Origin: JAFAZJ01 sp964437145 | Lineage (GTDB): Bacteria > Pseudomonadota > Alphaproteobacteria > Reyranellales > Reyranellaceae | Direction: 5' to 3' | NCBI GenBank assembly: GCA_964437145.1 | Contig: CAYTFW010000066.1 | Coordinates: 1-30,470, forward strand | Length of the DNA: 30,470 bases | Shown: positions 8,284 to 15,771 of the stretch, piece by piece | Numbering within the stretch: the first letter of the stretch is position 1 | Layout: the number at the start of each line of letters is the position of its first letter | Program-made: the position numbers and the translations under genes | Notes under the pieces: model-generated | What the model was told of the DNA's origin: nothing | The model's input: the letters and a program-made list of their open reading frames with translations, nothing else | Database searches by the model: none

Positions 8284-8324
8284 GTCGCGCATCACCCGCG
8301 CCCCAGCGCGGTGCCGGAAGTTTC

Positions 8325-8402
<78 letters not shown>

Positions 8403-8408
8403 CTAAAC

Positions 8409-8446
8409 AAGGGCTTAGCGGGTGACCGCTAAGCCCTTTGTTTTTT
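8409..8446 (+). terminator. Rho-independent terminator of tRNA-Ala
   Basis: A perfect 13-bp stem AAGGGCTTAGCGG / CCGCTAAGCCCTT with loop GTGA, followed by TGTTTTTT. Related hairpins follow the two other tRNA 3' copies at 17314 and 19067. Confidence 0.93.
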
Positions 8447-8447
8447 C

Positions 8448-8467
8448 GGGTAAGCATCAGGTAAGCA
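8448..8467 (+). repeat. Tandem 9-bp repeat, putative integrase arm site (left)
   Basis: GGGTAAGCA-TC-AGGTAAGCA: two copies starting 11 bp apart, just inside the left attachment site. The same arrangement is found at 17110 and 18770. Confidence 0.65.
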
Positions 8468-8617
8468 ATCGGCCGGTTTTCGGCCATCGGGCAACGCGCC
8501 ACGGCCCGCTTGCCCTCGCGCGTATAGACGCGCGCGCCCGCGCGTATCGGCCTGAAAACTCCCCTATGATGCCAGGATGTTCCGCTGGTAGTCGGCTCCT
8601 GCAGTTCGGAGGCCTAG

Positions 8618-8992
8618 ATGAGAACCGCTGCCATTATTGGCCTGCTGTTGGTGGGCATGACACACGGTGCGCTTGCTGGCGTTTGGGAGTGCAAATTCAC
8701 GCGCGAGGCGTCGCCGTCGGGACTGAAATCAACCACGCTCGAACTGCGGTTCTTGATCGCTGACGACAAGGCCGAAAAGGCCTACGTGATCGGCAACGCA
8801 GGCTCAAATCCCGTTGTTGCGGTGGGCGCAGAGGGCGGCGGCATTCAATTCATAGAACGCACCGGCAGCGGCGTTCTTCAGATCACCGCCATCGACCGAG
8901 CCGGGAACGGCGTGCATTCCAGACACACGCGTGGCCTCGACGGGAACTTGATCCCGTCGCAGTCCTATGGCCGCTGCGAGTGGCTACCCTGA
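8618..8992 (+). CDS. Small exported protein, unknown
   Basis: The 124-aa product has a signal peptide (MRTAAIIGLLLVGMTHGALAG) and a mature part of about 104 residues with one Cys near each end (VWECKF and YGRCEWLP), possibly a disulfide. I recognise no family. ATG 8618 has GGAGG 6 nt upstream. It is the first element gene after the left attachment site and overlaps the next, convergent gene by 9 bp at the stop codons. Confidence 0.75.
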   Translation: MRTAAIIGLLLVGMTHGALAGVWECKFTREASPSGLKSTTLELRFLIADDKAEKAYVIGNAGSNPVVAVGAEGGGIQFIERTGSGVLQITAIDRAGNGVHSRHTRGLDGNLIPSQSYGRCEWLP

Positions 8993-9346
8993 CACGCGAC
9001 AAATGCCGTGGCTGACGACAACGAACAGCATCGCCGTTGCGACCTCGGTGAACGCCAGCGAGTTCGCCTCGATCTTCAGGAACGCGCCCTGCCCGCCCAT
9101 CTCAACATTGGTGTAGGCGCCGCTTGTCGTGACCGTCGCTTGGTACTGGCCGCACCCCTTAGCATCGCACCGCCGTACGGTCTTAGCGTCGAGGTCCACC
9201 CAAACCACCACCGAGTCGGCCGCTACTGGCCGACACTCGACGGGCGAACACATTACCTTCCGCACGGCATCGCAGCGCAGCGGGGCCGCTTCAGCAGGCC
9301 GAAAGCAGCCCAGCGCCAGCAGCATCAGCAAGGTCGTTCGAAGCAT
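8984..9346 (-). CDS. Small exported cysteine-containing protein, unknown
   Basis: The 120-aa product has a signal peptide (MLRTTLLMLLALGCFRPAEA) and six Cys in the mature part, including CDAVRKVMCSPVEC and CDAKGCGQ. This suggests a disulfide-bonded periplasmic protein. No family is recognised. ATG 9346 is preceded by GGGAGAA at normal spacing. It is tail-to-tail with the previous gene and runs the same way as the thermonuclease remnant upstream. Confidence 0.75.
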   Translation of the reverse strand: MLRTTLLMLLALGCFRPAEAAPLRCDAVRKVMCSPVECRPVAADSVVVWVDLDAKTVRRCDAKGCGQYQATVTTSGAYTNVEMGGQGAFLKIEANSLAFTEVATAMLFVVVSHGICRVSG

Positions 9347-9417
9347 CGCGTTCTCCCTGATGCGGGTAGTCTAATACCGTGCCTCGGCGCGCATCCTGTG
9401 CAACGTCAAAAGGTCGC

Positions 9418-9780
9418 CTACTGCCACCACCGCTCACTGAGGCGCCAATAATGTGGCTCCATGAATATCCCCGCCCACAGGCCGCGCCTCGCCGCCTGCG
9501 CCATTTGCTGCTGCGGGAGATATTCGTCGCTATAGCGAATGAACGCGACAACGTGGCCGTTCTCGACCATGTGGGCGCCTATGTCCGTGTCGCCCACGCG
9601 GCACCTCACGATTGTCCTGCCATAGCGGTCTGTGATGCCGCCGTCCGCCTGCACTACCGGATCGCAATCGAGCGCCCGGCCAGCGATAAGGCTGCGCAGG
9701 GCGTCGGTAGCCGCCAGGCCGCAGCGGTAGCGGCGCAGCGGCTCGCCTCGGTGGCAGACTCTGGCGACCTGAACCAGCTT
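9418..9780 (-). pseudogene. Thermonuclease (SNase-like) remnant, 5' end lost
   Basis: The frame encodes the C-terminal two thirds of a thermonuclease: RYRCGLAATDALRSLIAGR, DRYGRTIVRCRVGDTDIGAHMV and AARRGLWAGIFMEPHYWR. The N-terminal OB-fold strands with the usual VxDGDT and GIDAPE motifs, which carry the calcium ligands and catalytic Arg/Glu, are missing. Homology stops near 9780 where the reading frame continues into unrelated sequence, 28 bp before the divergent ClpP-like gene. No plausible start codon precedes the conserved part. I read it as a gene cut by the insertion or rearrangement that brought in its neighbour. Confidence 0.7.
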
Positions 9781-9807
9781 AGCTTTGGTGGCACTGGAGA
9801 AGCGCGC

Positions 9808-10854
9808 GTGACTCGACTCGCAATGTTCCTGATCCTTGAATTGCTCATCCCGGCGATCTTTGCCTGTTGCTACTCGGCAAGCGCAATGACGTTTTCGATC
9901 ATCACGATGCCGGACGGACACCGCATCGTTGCAGGCGTCGGAGAGATTGTTAGCGGTGACGCCGCCCGGCTCCAAGTCATCCTGCAGTCAGCCGACCGCG
10001 ACCCGTGGGGCAATAAGAGCATTGCTTTGAATAGTCCGGGGGGAAGCGTCGCTGCCGCTTTCGAGATGGTGGCCGTGATGGATCGAGAGAAGGTCTCGAC
10101 TATAGTTCCACCGGGCGCCAAGTGCGCGTCAGCGTGCGCTCAAGTACTGTTTGTATCAGGGATTCATCGCGTTGTCTTGGAGGGTGGACTCTTGGGGATG
10201 CACTCTTGCTCGCGGGCAGGCATCCGCTCAGAACTTTGCAACGAAGAAATCGCGATGAATGCTGTAGCTCATGGCGTCGCCCACGGCTCGGTGATGGCCT
10301 TCATGCGCTATGTTGGTCCTTCGGACATCCTTTGGTTTAGCTCGAAGGATGCCGATTGTTGGGGGCTAGCAAAGTGGCCACCAGGGATGGGGTATGCGCC
10401 GCAACCAGGCGAGCTCGGGCCATGTGTGGAAGCCGCAATTAGGCAGGCAAGCCGTGTTCCTGTGCCGCCCCGTGATCATGGCGCGCCAACGTCAGAGGAT
10501 ATGCAGCTCGATAAGTTCCTCGCGACAAAGCCAGCGTGGTGCTCGAACGCGCGCAGATGGGTGGAGCGCTACATTTGCGCTGACGCTTTCTTGGCTGCTC
10601 TAGATGCTCGCCTCGAACGGGCATACTTCGATGCGCTCCCCAAGCAGCCGGCGAGCACGCGGTCTGCCTTCATCGCCACGCAAGGCGTGTGGCTCAAGAC
10701 TTGGCCCCAACGGTGCGGCCTTGGCCCGCTTGGTGACCAAACTCCGGCTGATGTGCCGCGATTCCGCAACTGCCTGTTCGATGCGTATGCGGCACGGCTG
10801 CGACAATTGGGTGCCGCACTTCCTCCGGATCAGATCGTGCGGAAGTACCTATAG
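9808..10854 (+). CDS. Exported ClpP-like serine peptidase with LprI-like C-terminal domain
   Basis: The 348-aa product starts at GTG 9808 (GGAGAA about 6 nt upstream; ATG 9823 is an alternative) with a signal peptide MTRLAMFLILELLIPAIFAC. A ClpP/crotonase-fold domain (about 28-190) shows ALNSPGGSV (75-81), candidate nucleophile Ser108 in KCASACAQVLF, and candidate His132 in GLLGMHSCS. This matches predicted periplasmic proteins of the COG3904 type. The C-terminal part (about 243-345) has WCSNARRWVERYICADAFLAA and four Cys spaced like the lysozyme-inhibitor LprI (DUF1311) domain. Likely periplasmic. Role in the element is unknown; envelope protection or stress is a guess. Confidence 0.75.
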   Translation: MTRLAMFLILELLIPAIFACCYSASAMTFSIITMPDGHRIVAGVGEIVSGDAARLQVILQSADRDPWGNKSIALNSPGGSVAAAFEMVAVMDREKVSTIVPPGAKCASACAQVLFVSGIHRVVLEGGLLGMHSCSRAGIRSELCNEEIAMNAVAHGVAHGSVMAFMRYVGPSDILWFSSKDADCWGLAKWPPGMGYAPQPGELGPCVEAAIRQASRVPVPPRDHGAPTSEDMQLDKFLATKPAWCSNARRWVERYICADAFLAALDARLERAYFDALPKQPASTRSAFIATQGVWLKTWPQRCGLGPLGDQTPADVPRFRNCLFDAYAARLRQLGAALPPDQIVRKYL

Positions 10855-11040
10855 GCGGCGGCATTGGCGCCCGCGTGCCTAGCGCCGGGAACTCGCGTCG
10901 TTCGTTGGGATCGGCCCGTGACGGTCAGCGACGTTTCCAAGCGTTCCGGGTTACCACGGGCGCACCAGTCCCCCACGCCCGGCTCGTCCAATCGGCGTCG
11001 CTCCTTGCCCTACGCCAGTGGACCCGCGCCCGGTTTGCGT

Positions 11041-11670
11041 TCAGCGGCGGTGCCTCGCCAAGAACCGAAGGGCGCCCCCGAGCCAAGCCGCGTCGACCCG
11101 CTCTTCAAGTGCGCCGAGCCTTTCCATGTGCCGCTCATACGTGTGCCACCGCATTCCCTTCGGCTTGTCAGGCGATCCCGAGCGCCATTGCCCATCGCCA
11201 CCCAGTTTTCGATGCAGCTTTCGCGCTTGGCGGTCCGCACGGTCGCCCCAGGATTCCCGCTGGCACGCGAACCCGAGCCGATACGCCTTCCTGCTCCAAA
11301 ACCCGTGACCGCCCAACGGAAGGAACAACCTAGTCACCCGGCTCCCGTTGCACGGACAGCGGAAGTACCAGCGTCGCCCTCCGAAGTTTGGTCGAGTCGA
11401 TTCAAATGCGATGCGGTAGCGCTCAATCTCAGCGCTCGCCGTGCGACGCTCATGCTCAAACCAGACTAACGGGAGGTGTTCGTTGGTCGTGTCCACATCC
11501 ATTGCGATCGTCAACTCATCCGACCCGCCTTCATCGAAGGTGAAAGTCGCGGGAAAGCGTTCGCCAGGCAGCTTGAGCACGGCCGCAAAAGATCGAACGT
11601 CGAGCACAAATGATCCGCAGGCTTCCGCCGTTGGGTAGCCGCCCGTTCGTCCTGATCCACGCCCGCCCAT
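11041..11670 (-). CDS. GGRGSGR-type element protein, unknown
   Basis: The 209-aa product starts MGGRGSGR, followed by GGRRWYFRCPCNGSRVTRLFL and YRLGFACQRESWGDRADRQARKL. This is the layout of a family I know from small integrative elements of Alphaproteobacteria, where two Cys pairs (CPxC and CRHCY) form a zinc site. Here the first pair is rearranged (CPC) and the second is lost (WSRKAYRLGFAC), so zinc binding is doubtful. GGAG lies 5 nt before ATG 11670. It belongs to the leftward backbone with the winged-helix and AlpA-like genes. Function is unknown. Confidence 0.72.
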   Translation of the reverse strand: MGGRGSGRTGGYPTAEACGSFVLDVRSFAAVLKLPGERFPATFTFDEGGSDELTIAMDVDTTNEHLPLVWFEHERRTASAEIERYRIAFESTRPNFGGRRWYFRCPCNGSRVTRLFLPLGGHGFWSRKAYRLGFACQRESWGDRADRQARKLHRKLGGDGQWRSGSPDKPKGMRWHTYERHMERLGALEERVDAAWLGGALRFLARHRR

Positions 11671-11784
11671 CGCCGCTCCATATTCCTAAATGTTCAGGCT
11701 AACTCGACACGTCGCATTGAAAGCATTGAGTTTCAATTTCGAGGCATCGCACTGCCTTTCGCTGGGTAGTTTTCCGGTGCCCTA

Positions 11785-11809
11785 ACGCGCGCGCGTGTAC
11801 GCGCGCGTA
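11785..11809. other. Alternating purine-pyrimidine tract
   Basis: Twenty-five bases of strict purine-pyrimidine alternation, mostly CG steps, also nearly palindromic around TGTA. It is prone to Z-DNA or cruciform extrusion and lies downstream of the winged-helix gene. A regulatory or terminator role is not shown. Confidence 0.5.
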
Positions 11810-11829
11810 GTGGCCACAAATCCCATTGA

Positions 11830-12030
11830 TCACGATGCGCTCGACGGCGGGACCGCACCGGCCGCCAACGCCAAGGCGCGGAGCCGATCCTTGGGGACGC
11901 GGTGCTGTCGAGCTGCGCGGTACAAGGCGGCTCGCATTGCCTGCAAGGCATCGATCTGCCGATCAACTTCCGCCAGTTGCTTGGCGAGTTCGTCGATTGA
12001 CGGCGGGGCGGGGGAGCGTCTGCTTTCCAC
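11830..12030 (-). other. Displaced reading frame, probable C-terminus of winged-helix protein
   Basis: In the frame next to the winged-helix gene the translation PSIDELAKQLAEVDRQIDALQ then MRAALYRAARQHRVPKDRLRALALAAG looks like a genuine amphipathic helical tail, while the frame actually joined to the winged-helix gene ends in arginine-rich nonsense at 11963. A GTG at 12030 could start it independently (66 aa), but no good ribosome binding site precedes it. A one-base shift in the G runs at 12005-12014 would join the two. Confidence 0.55.
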
Positions 12031-12658
12031 GTCTGTATCCGCTAATCTCGGAAACCTCTGATGGTAGCTTACCTGTGTCCCCTTCCGAGGGACCGTCCGG
12101 CATGACCACCGGGGCAGGAGTGTCCCCAAGGCGGGGACAGTCGGGCGTGATCGACGGGCCAGCGTCCCCGTCAGGGGGACCGGGTGACCCCTTGGCGGGC
12201 ACCGTCGTTTGTTTGCGTCGACGGGCAGCCGTAGGAGGCTCGGAAGGCTGCCAGCGCATGAAGTCCTTGGTCGGGACCGCATCGCCAAACGCAAACTCGG
12301 TAAGGATCCAGCTCGTAGCCAGGCCGCGCCTAGAGCCATCCTTCCAAGTGAAGCTTCCCAGCCGGTTGGGACGGATGAAGCCTTTGTCCTCCAGCTCGCC
12401 AAAGCACTTGTCAGCCAGGTTCTTTCCGACGTTCATCCGGCGGGCCGCTTCGCGAACGCTCAGGAACAGCTCGCCGTTGTTGTAGCCAACGTACAGCGCC
12501 TTGAGCTCGACCAGCAGGACGCGCGCGCCCAGGCTGAGCGACCGGAAGGCGGCGGACTTCAATTCCCAATGGTGGATGCGGACGTGTGGCTCACCGCCCT
12601 TGCTGCGGCCGGTCGCATCCACTCTCTTGCCTCGCCGTGGTCGCTTGGCGTTTGGCAT
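11963..12658 (-). CDS. Winged-helix replication/regulation-like protein, probably frameshifted at 3' end
   Basis: The 231-aa product has a basic N-terminus (MPNAKRPRRGKR) and a winged-helix domain at about 38-125: FRSLSLGARVLLVELKALY, LFLSVREAARRMNVGKNLADKCFGELEDKGFI and a wing ending SWILTEF. Such proteins are typical of small alphaproteobacterial integrative elements and may control replication or transcription. The part after residue about 140 is low-complexity, Pro/Ser/Thr-rich. ATG 12658 has GAGG 9 nt upstream. The frame ends at 11963, but a helical C-terminus continues in the neighbouring frame, suggesting a frameshift near 12005-12014. The 12659-12782 gap to the AlpA-like gene is without coding signal. 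Confidence 0.72.
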   Translation of the reverse strand: MPNAKRPRRGKRVDATGRSKGGEPHVRIHHWELKSAAFRSLSLGARVLLVELKALYVGYNNGELFLSVREAARRMNVGKNLADKCFGELEDKGFIRPNRLGSFTWKDGSRRGLATSWILTEFAFGDAVPTKDFMRWQPSEPPTAARRRKQTTVPAKGSPGPPDGDAGPSITPDCPRLGDTPAPVVMPDGPSEGDTGKLPSEVSEISGYRRGKQTLPRPAVNRRTRQATGGS

Positions 12659-12782
12659 GGTCGCACACCTCGCCGCAGGTCGAACGCTGGGTGGCCCAGG
12701 ACGCGCTACAGCGCGAAGGATGCTGAAACCCACAAGGGGGGGGCCACACTCCACCTCACGCACGTACCGCGTTCCTAGCGCG

Positions 12783-13016
12783 TCAGGCGGCTTGCTTGTC
12801 GGAGGTGGATCGCAGCGGCCCGGTGGTGCGCGACGATGCCCAGGCGAGAAGGTCGGCGGGCTTGTACAGCGGCTTTCGGCCGAAGCACTGGTAGACGGGT
12901 CCGCCGCCGACGGTCGCGTACTTTGCCAGCGTGGTTGGCGCGACGCGATAGCCGTGCGCAGTCAGGAACTCCGCAGCCTCGCGACGTGTCAAATTGCGAT
13001 CATTGTCGGGGGTCAT
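12783..13016 (-). CDS. AlpA/excisionase-like helix-turn-helix protein
   Basis: The 77-aa product is a MerR-like excisionase fold: LTRREAAEFLTAHGYRVAPTTLAKYATVGGGP followed by KPLYKPADLLAWASSR. That pattern (helix-turn-helix, then a wing with Y.x.DLxxW) is typical of AlpA and Xis-like regulators that drive excision of tRNA-borne elements. Start ATG 13016 has GAGG 7 nt upstream. It lies upstream of the winged-helix gene in the same direction and likely regulates element excision or the backbone operon. Confidence 0.82.
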   Translation of the reverse strand: MTPDNDRNLTRREAAEFLTAHGYRVAPTTLAKYATVGGGPVYQCFGRKPLYKPADLLAWASSRTTGPLRSTSDKQAA

Positions 13017-13116
13017 CAGTCATCCTCATGCTGTCGCCGGCTCTTACCGGCAGCAGAGGAACGCTGACAGAAACGGCGGGCATGAAATAGACGACACGAT
13101 TAAGTGCCGTTTCGAT

Positions 13117-13857
13117 TCACCGTGAGGATTCCGCGTCGGAACGCGAGCGGCCAGTGGGTCGCCTACCCGGCTGGCGCCACTCAGCCGGCGCACGAGTTGC
13201 CCAGCATCGGCCGAACGCTCTATACGAAAGTCGCGGAATCTGACGGCTGCAATCCTCCCACACCGCCTTCTTGGTTAGTGGCGCCCCCAGGTGCTCGCGG
13301 CCGAGCTTCTCAATCAACTGAGCGCAGTTGGTCTCATCCGCAATCGTGCCGAACCTGACGACACTGGAGCAGCTTACGGGATCGGCGCGATCCTCGTTTT
13401 CTCCAACTTCAACCGTTGCGTCATCGCGTTCGGGCCGAAGGAACGACAGCAGGTCCCTAAGCTCATCGAACCGGACGAACAAGTGCCCATACTCCCGTTT
13501 CCCGTCGTACATGACACGGTCGATCGAGTCCTCATCGAAGTCGGCGCGGCGCACAAAGTCCGCCCCTAGCTTTTCCCACCTTCGTTCAGAGCCGAGCTGC
13601 TTGTTGTGCTGTGAATCTCCGAACAGAGACACCTTGCCCGTCTCGATTGCTCCCAACAGCAATTCCATAGCGAGGTCTAGCCGGCCTTCAGTATCACCGG
13701 CGTCGTAGTCGCCGTTCTCGTCAAAGCCCAACACAACGAAACCGCTGCCGTCTTTGAATTCGAGTAGGTCTTGGGCTGACTCGTCGATGGGGCCGGACAG
13801 TTGCCCGAAGGCGATCCAGTTTAGCGCTTGATCGAAGGTAACAAGCTTGGCGCCCAT
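13117..13857 (-). CDS. Hypothetical element protein, 246 aa
   Basis: A soluble acidic protein (MGAKLVTFDQALNWIAFGQ...) with no signal peptide or membrane segment. Its last 60 residues, TKKAVWEDCSRQIPRLSYRAFGRCW then a basic RQPGRRPTGRSR tail, resemble a C-terminal segment seen in other uncharacterised element proteins. The first 190 residues resemble nothing I know. It is first in the leftward backbone, ahead of the AlpA-like gene. Its codons look less GC-extreme than flanking core genes, consistent with transfer. No function can be given. Confidence 0.65.
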   Translation of the reverse strand: MGAKLVTFDQALNWIAFGQLSGPIDESAQDLLEFKDGSGFVVLGFDENGDYDAGDTEGRLDLAMELLLGAIETGKVSLFGDSQHNKQLGSERRWEKLGADFVRRADFDEDSIDRVMYDGKREYGHLFVRFDELRDLLSFLRPERDDATVEVGENEDRADPVSCSSVVRFGTIADETNCAQLIEKLGREHLGAPLTKKAVWEDCSRQIPRLSYRAFGRCWATRAPAEWRQPGRRPTGRSRSDAESSR

Positions 13858-14207
13858 GATTCCGAGGCACTATCGTCTGTCTCGATAATCTTACAGAGGA
13901 ATGAGTGGAGAATCTCCGGTAATCAGTATTTCGTATGACTTCGGTGCGCGCAGCCTGAATAAAGAGCTTGGCGATAGAACCGAATCTAGGTTCGCACCAC
14001 CGCGCAACAAAAGACTCAGGAACGCGCCTCTGGATCGCTTCCAAGCCCTTCGACGGCCGAATTCCCTCAGAAATGACGCGGTGTTAACAGGTTCTTCTCA
14101 TAGATCATCCTTGGCAATACATAGCCTAGTGGGACGTTCTGGCTCTTGCCGTGCCAAACCCTTCGTGAGAGCCTTACAGCTACGGGTCGAGGGGACGACT
14201 GAGCAAC
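13858..14207. other. 350-bp divergent intergenic region in the element
   Basis: No convincing gene. It must hold the promoters of the leftward backbone and of the rightward 67-aa/dGTPase pair. GAACC-GAATCTA-GGTTC at about 13979-13995 is an inverted repeat that could be an operator; the region is more AT-rich than the surrounding core DNA. Confidence 0.5.
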
Positions 14208-14411
14208 ATGCCACAGCCATCGAAGATCGAAGACGCCCTTCTCACAATCCTGCGCGCGTGTCCCGGAGGGGTCGACGCGGCGAAGCTGCGCGAGCAACTC
14301 ATGGACCTGGGGTATTCTCGCTCGGAGGTGCAAGCCGCACTAAGCGAAGTCCTCAACAGAGGCCGCGTTCGGTTGGGACCGAACCTACGATTCGCGCTGG
14401 AGTTCGCGTAG
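14208..14411 (+). CDS. Small winged-helix-like protein upstream of dGTPase
   Basis: The 67-aa product (MPQPSKIEDALLTILRACPGG...) reads as three helices and a short wing: KIEDALLTILRACPG, AAKLREQLMDLGYSRSEVQAALSEVLNRG, RVRLGPNLRFALEF. That is the plan of a minimal winged-helix DNA-binding protein. GAGGGGA lies about 12 nt before ATG 14208. It ends 9 nt before the dGTPase start and is very probably co-transcribed with it. It may be a regulator or partner of the enzyme; function is inferred only from the fold and position. Confidence 0.68.
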   Translation: MPQPSKIEDALLTILRACPGGVDAAKLREQLMDLGYSRSEVQAALSEVLNRGRVRLGPNLRFALEFA

Positions 14412-14420
14412 TCCAGCATC

Positions 14421-15740
14421 GTGTCGCTACCGGCTTTTCCTTGGTCTAACGAAGAGCGGGCTGCCCGACGGTTTGCAGCAACGACAGAGGATCAACGCGA
14501 TCCGTTCGGCCGCGACCGCGACAGAATACTTTACTCCTCCGCGTTCAGAAGGCTTGCCGGGATTACCCAGATCGTTAGGGCAGCTGAAGCAGACGTATTC
14601 CACACGCGACAGCAGCACACTCTCAAGGTTGCCCAAGTCGGCCGTCGCTTGGCAGAGCGCTGCATGACGGAAACGCCCAAAGAGGCGCGTGCCTTGGGGC
14701 TAAACCCGGAAGTGGTTGAAGCCGCATGCCTAGCCCACGATCTGGGGCATCCACCGTTCGGCCATATCGGCGAGAAGATACTCCATTCAAAGGTCCTCGA
14801 ACATAACGACCACGACGGATATGAGGGCAACGCGCAGTCATTCCGTATTCTCACGAAGCTGGCAGTGCGCTTCTCGGATCCTGGGCTGGATTTGACACGG
14901 GCTACCCTCGCTGCCGTTCTGAAGTACCCGTGGTTGCGAGATCCGAACGCGCCCGGCCGCTCAAAGAAGTGGAGTGCCTACCGAACTGAGCGAGAGGATT
15001 TCGAGTTTGCGCGTGAGATGTTTAAGCACACGGCGAAGACCGCTGAAGCCGAGCTAATGGACTACGCCGATGACATTGCTTACTCAGTCCATGACTTAGA
15101 GGACTTCCACAGGTGTAACGCGATTCCTTGGACGCTCATTTTTTCCAATCAAGGCAGAGAAAAGCTAGCGGAAGGGGCAGACGCCCGCTGGTGGGATAAA
15201 CCATACAATTCCAAGGCGAGGTTGCGGAACGCTGTCCGTCGCTTGGATGAATTGCTATTCGAAGCATTCGGGGACTTGCTCCGAGAACCGTATGAAGGCA
15301 GTCGGCAACATCGGAAGCAACTTCGCACAATGACTTCAGCGTTGATCGGACGGTACATCCATGCCGTGACCCTCAAGCCAGCGGCCGAGATCGGAGAAGA
15401 TGGGACCTGCGTGTCCTTCGAAGCGAGTGCAGTCGATGAGATCAAGATTCTGAAGCAAATCACGCACGACTACATAATTAACTCACCGACGCTCGCGGCT
15501 CAGCAGCGAGGCCAAGAGCGCATCGTGTCGCAACTATTCGACGACCTTTGCGATGATTCGCATAAGGAGTTCCCTAGGTATCTACCTAGGCGTCTGGCCT
15601 ACCTGTGGAATTCGCCGACCGAGAAAGCGCGGTTTGCTGCTGATTGCATTGCAAGCCTGACAGAAGCAGAGGCCATCGGCCTCCACGCGAGACTCAATGG
15701 CCTTGCCAGTGGCTCGGTCCTCGATCCTATCGTGAGATAG
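14421..15740 (+). CDS. dGTPase-family dNTP triphosphohydrolase
   Basis: Hydrolyses dGTP (or other dNTPs) to the nucleoside and triphosphate. The 439-aa product is an HD-domain enzyme with the family signature YSSAFRRLAGITQIV, first metal ligand His66 (RQQHTLKVAQVGR), His106-Asp107 (CLAHDLGHPPFGHIGE) and the distal Asp in MDYADDIAYSVHDLED (about 213-227). Length and motif order are normal, so it looks active. The start is GTG 14421, with weak ribosome binding and probable translational coupling to the 67-aa gene. It is element cargo, convergent with the integrase (31-bp gap). Element-borne dGTPases can act in phage defence by draining dNTPs; that role is inferred here. Confidence 0.9.
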   Translation: MSLPAFPWSNEERAARRFAATTEDQRDPFGRDRDRILYSSAFRRLAGITQIVRAAEADVFHTRQQHTLKVAQVGRRLAERCMTETPKEARALGLNPEVVEAACLAHDLGHPPFGHIGEKILHSKVLEHNDHDGYEGNAQSFRILTKLAVRFSDPGLDLTRATLAAVLKYPWLRDPNAPGRSKKWSAYRTEREDFEFAREMFKHTAKTAEAELMDYADDIAYSVHDLEDFHRCNAIPWTLIFSNQGREKLAEGADARWWDKPYNSKARLRNAVRRLDELLFEAFGDLLREPYEGSRQHRKQLRTMTSALIGRYIHAVTLKPAAEIGEDGTCVSFEASAVDEIKILKQITHDYIINSPTLAAQQRGQERIVSQLFDDLCDDSHKEFPRYLPRRLAYLWNSPTEKARFAADCIASLTEAEAIGLHARLNGLASGSVLDPIVR

Positions 15741-15771
15741 CGACGGCCAGCGTCAGCGCGACGGGATCGCT

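Noticed and set aside
8501..8560. CG-rich repeats (GCGCGTAT twice) before the first element gene as an operator
   Set aside because: Such short CG runs are common in this DNA and the copies are not well placed or conserved.
13901..14449. Forward 182-codon frame overlapping the 67-aa gene and dGTPase start
   Set aside because: It overlaps two better supported genes in another frame and resembles no family.
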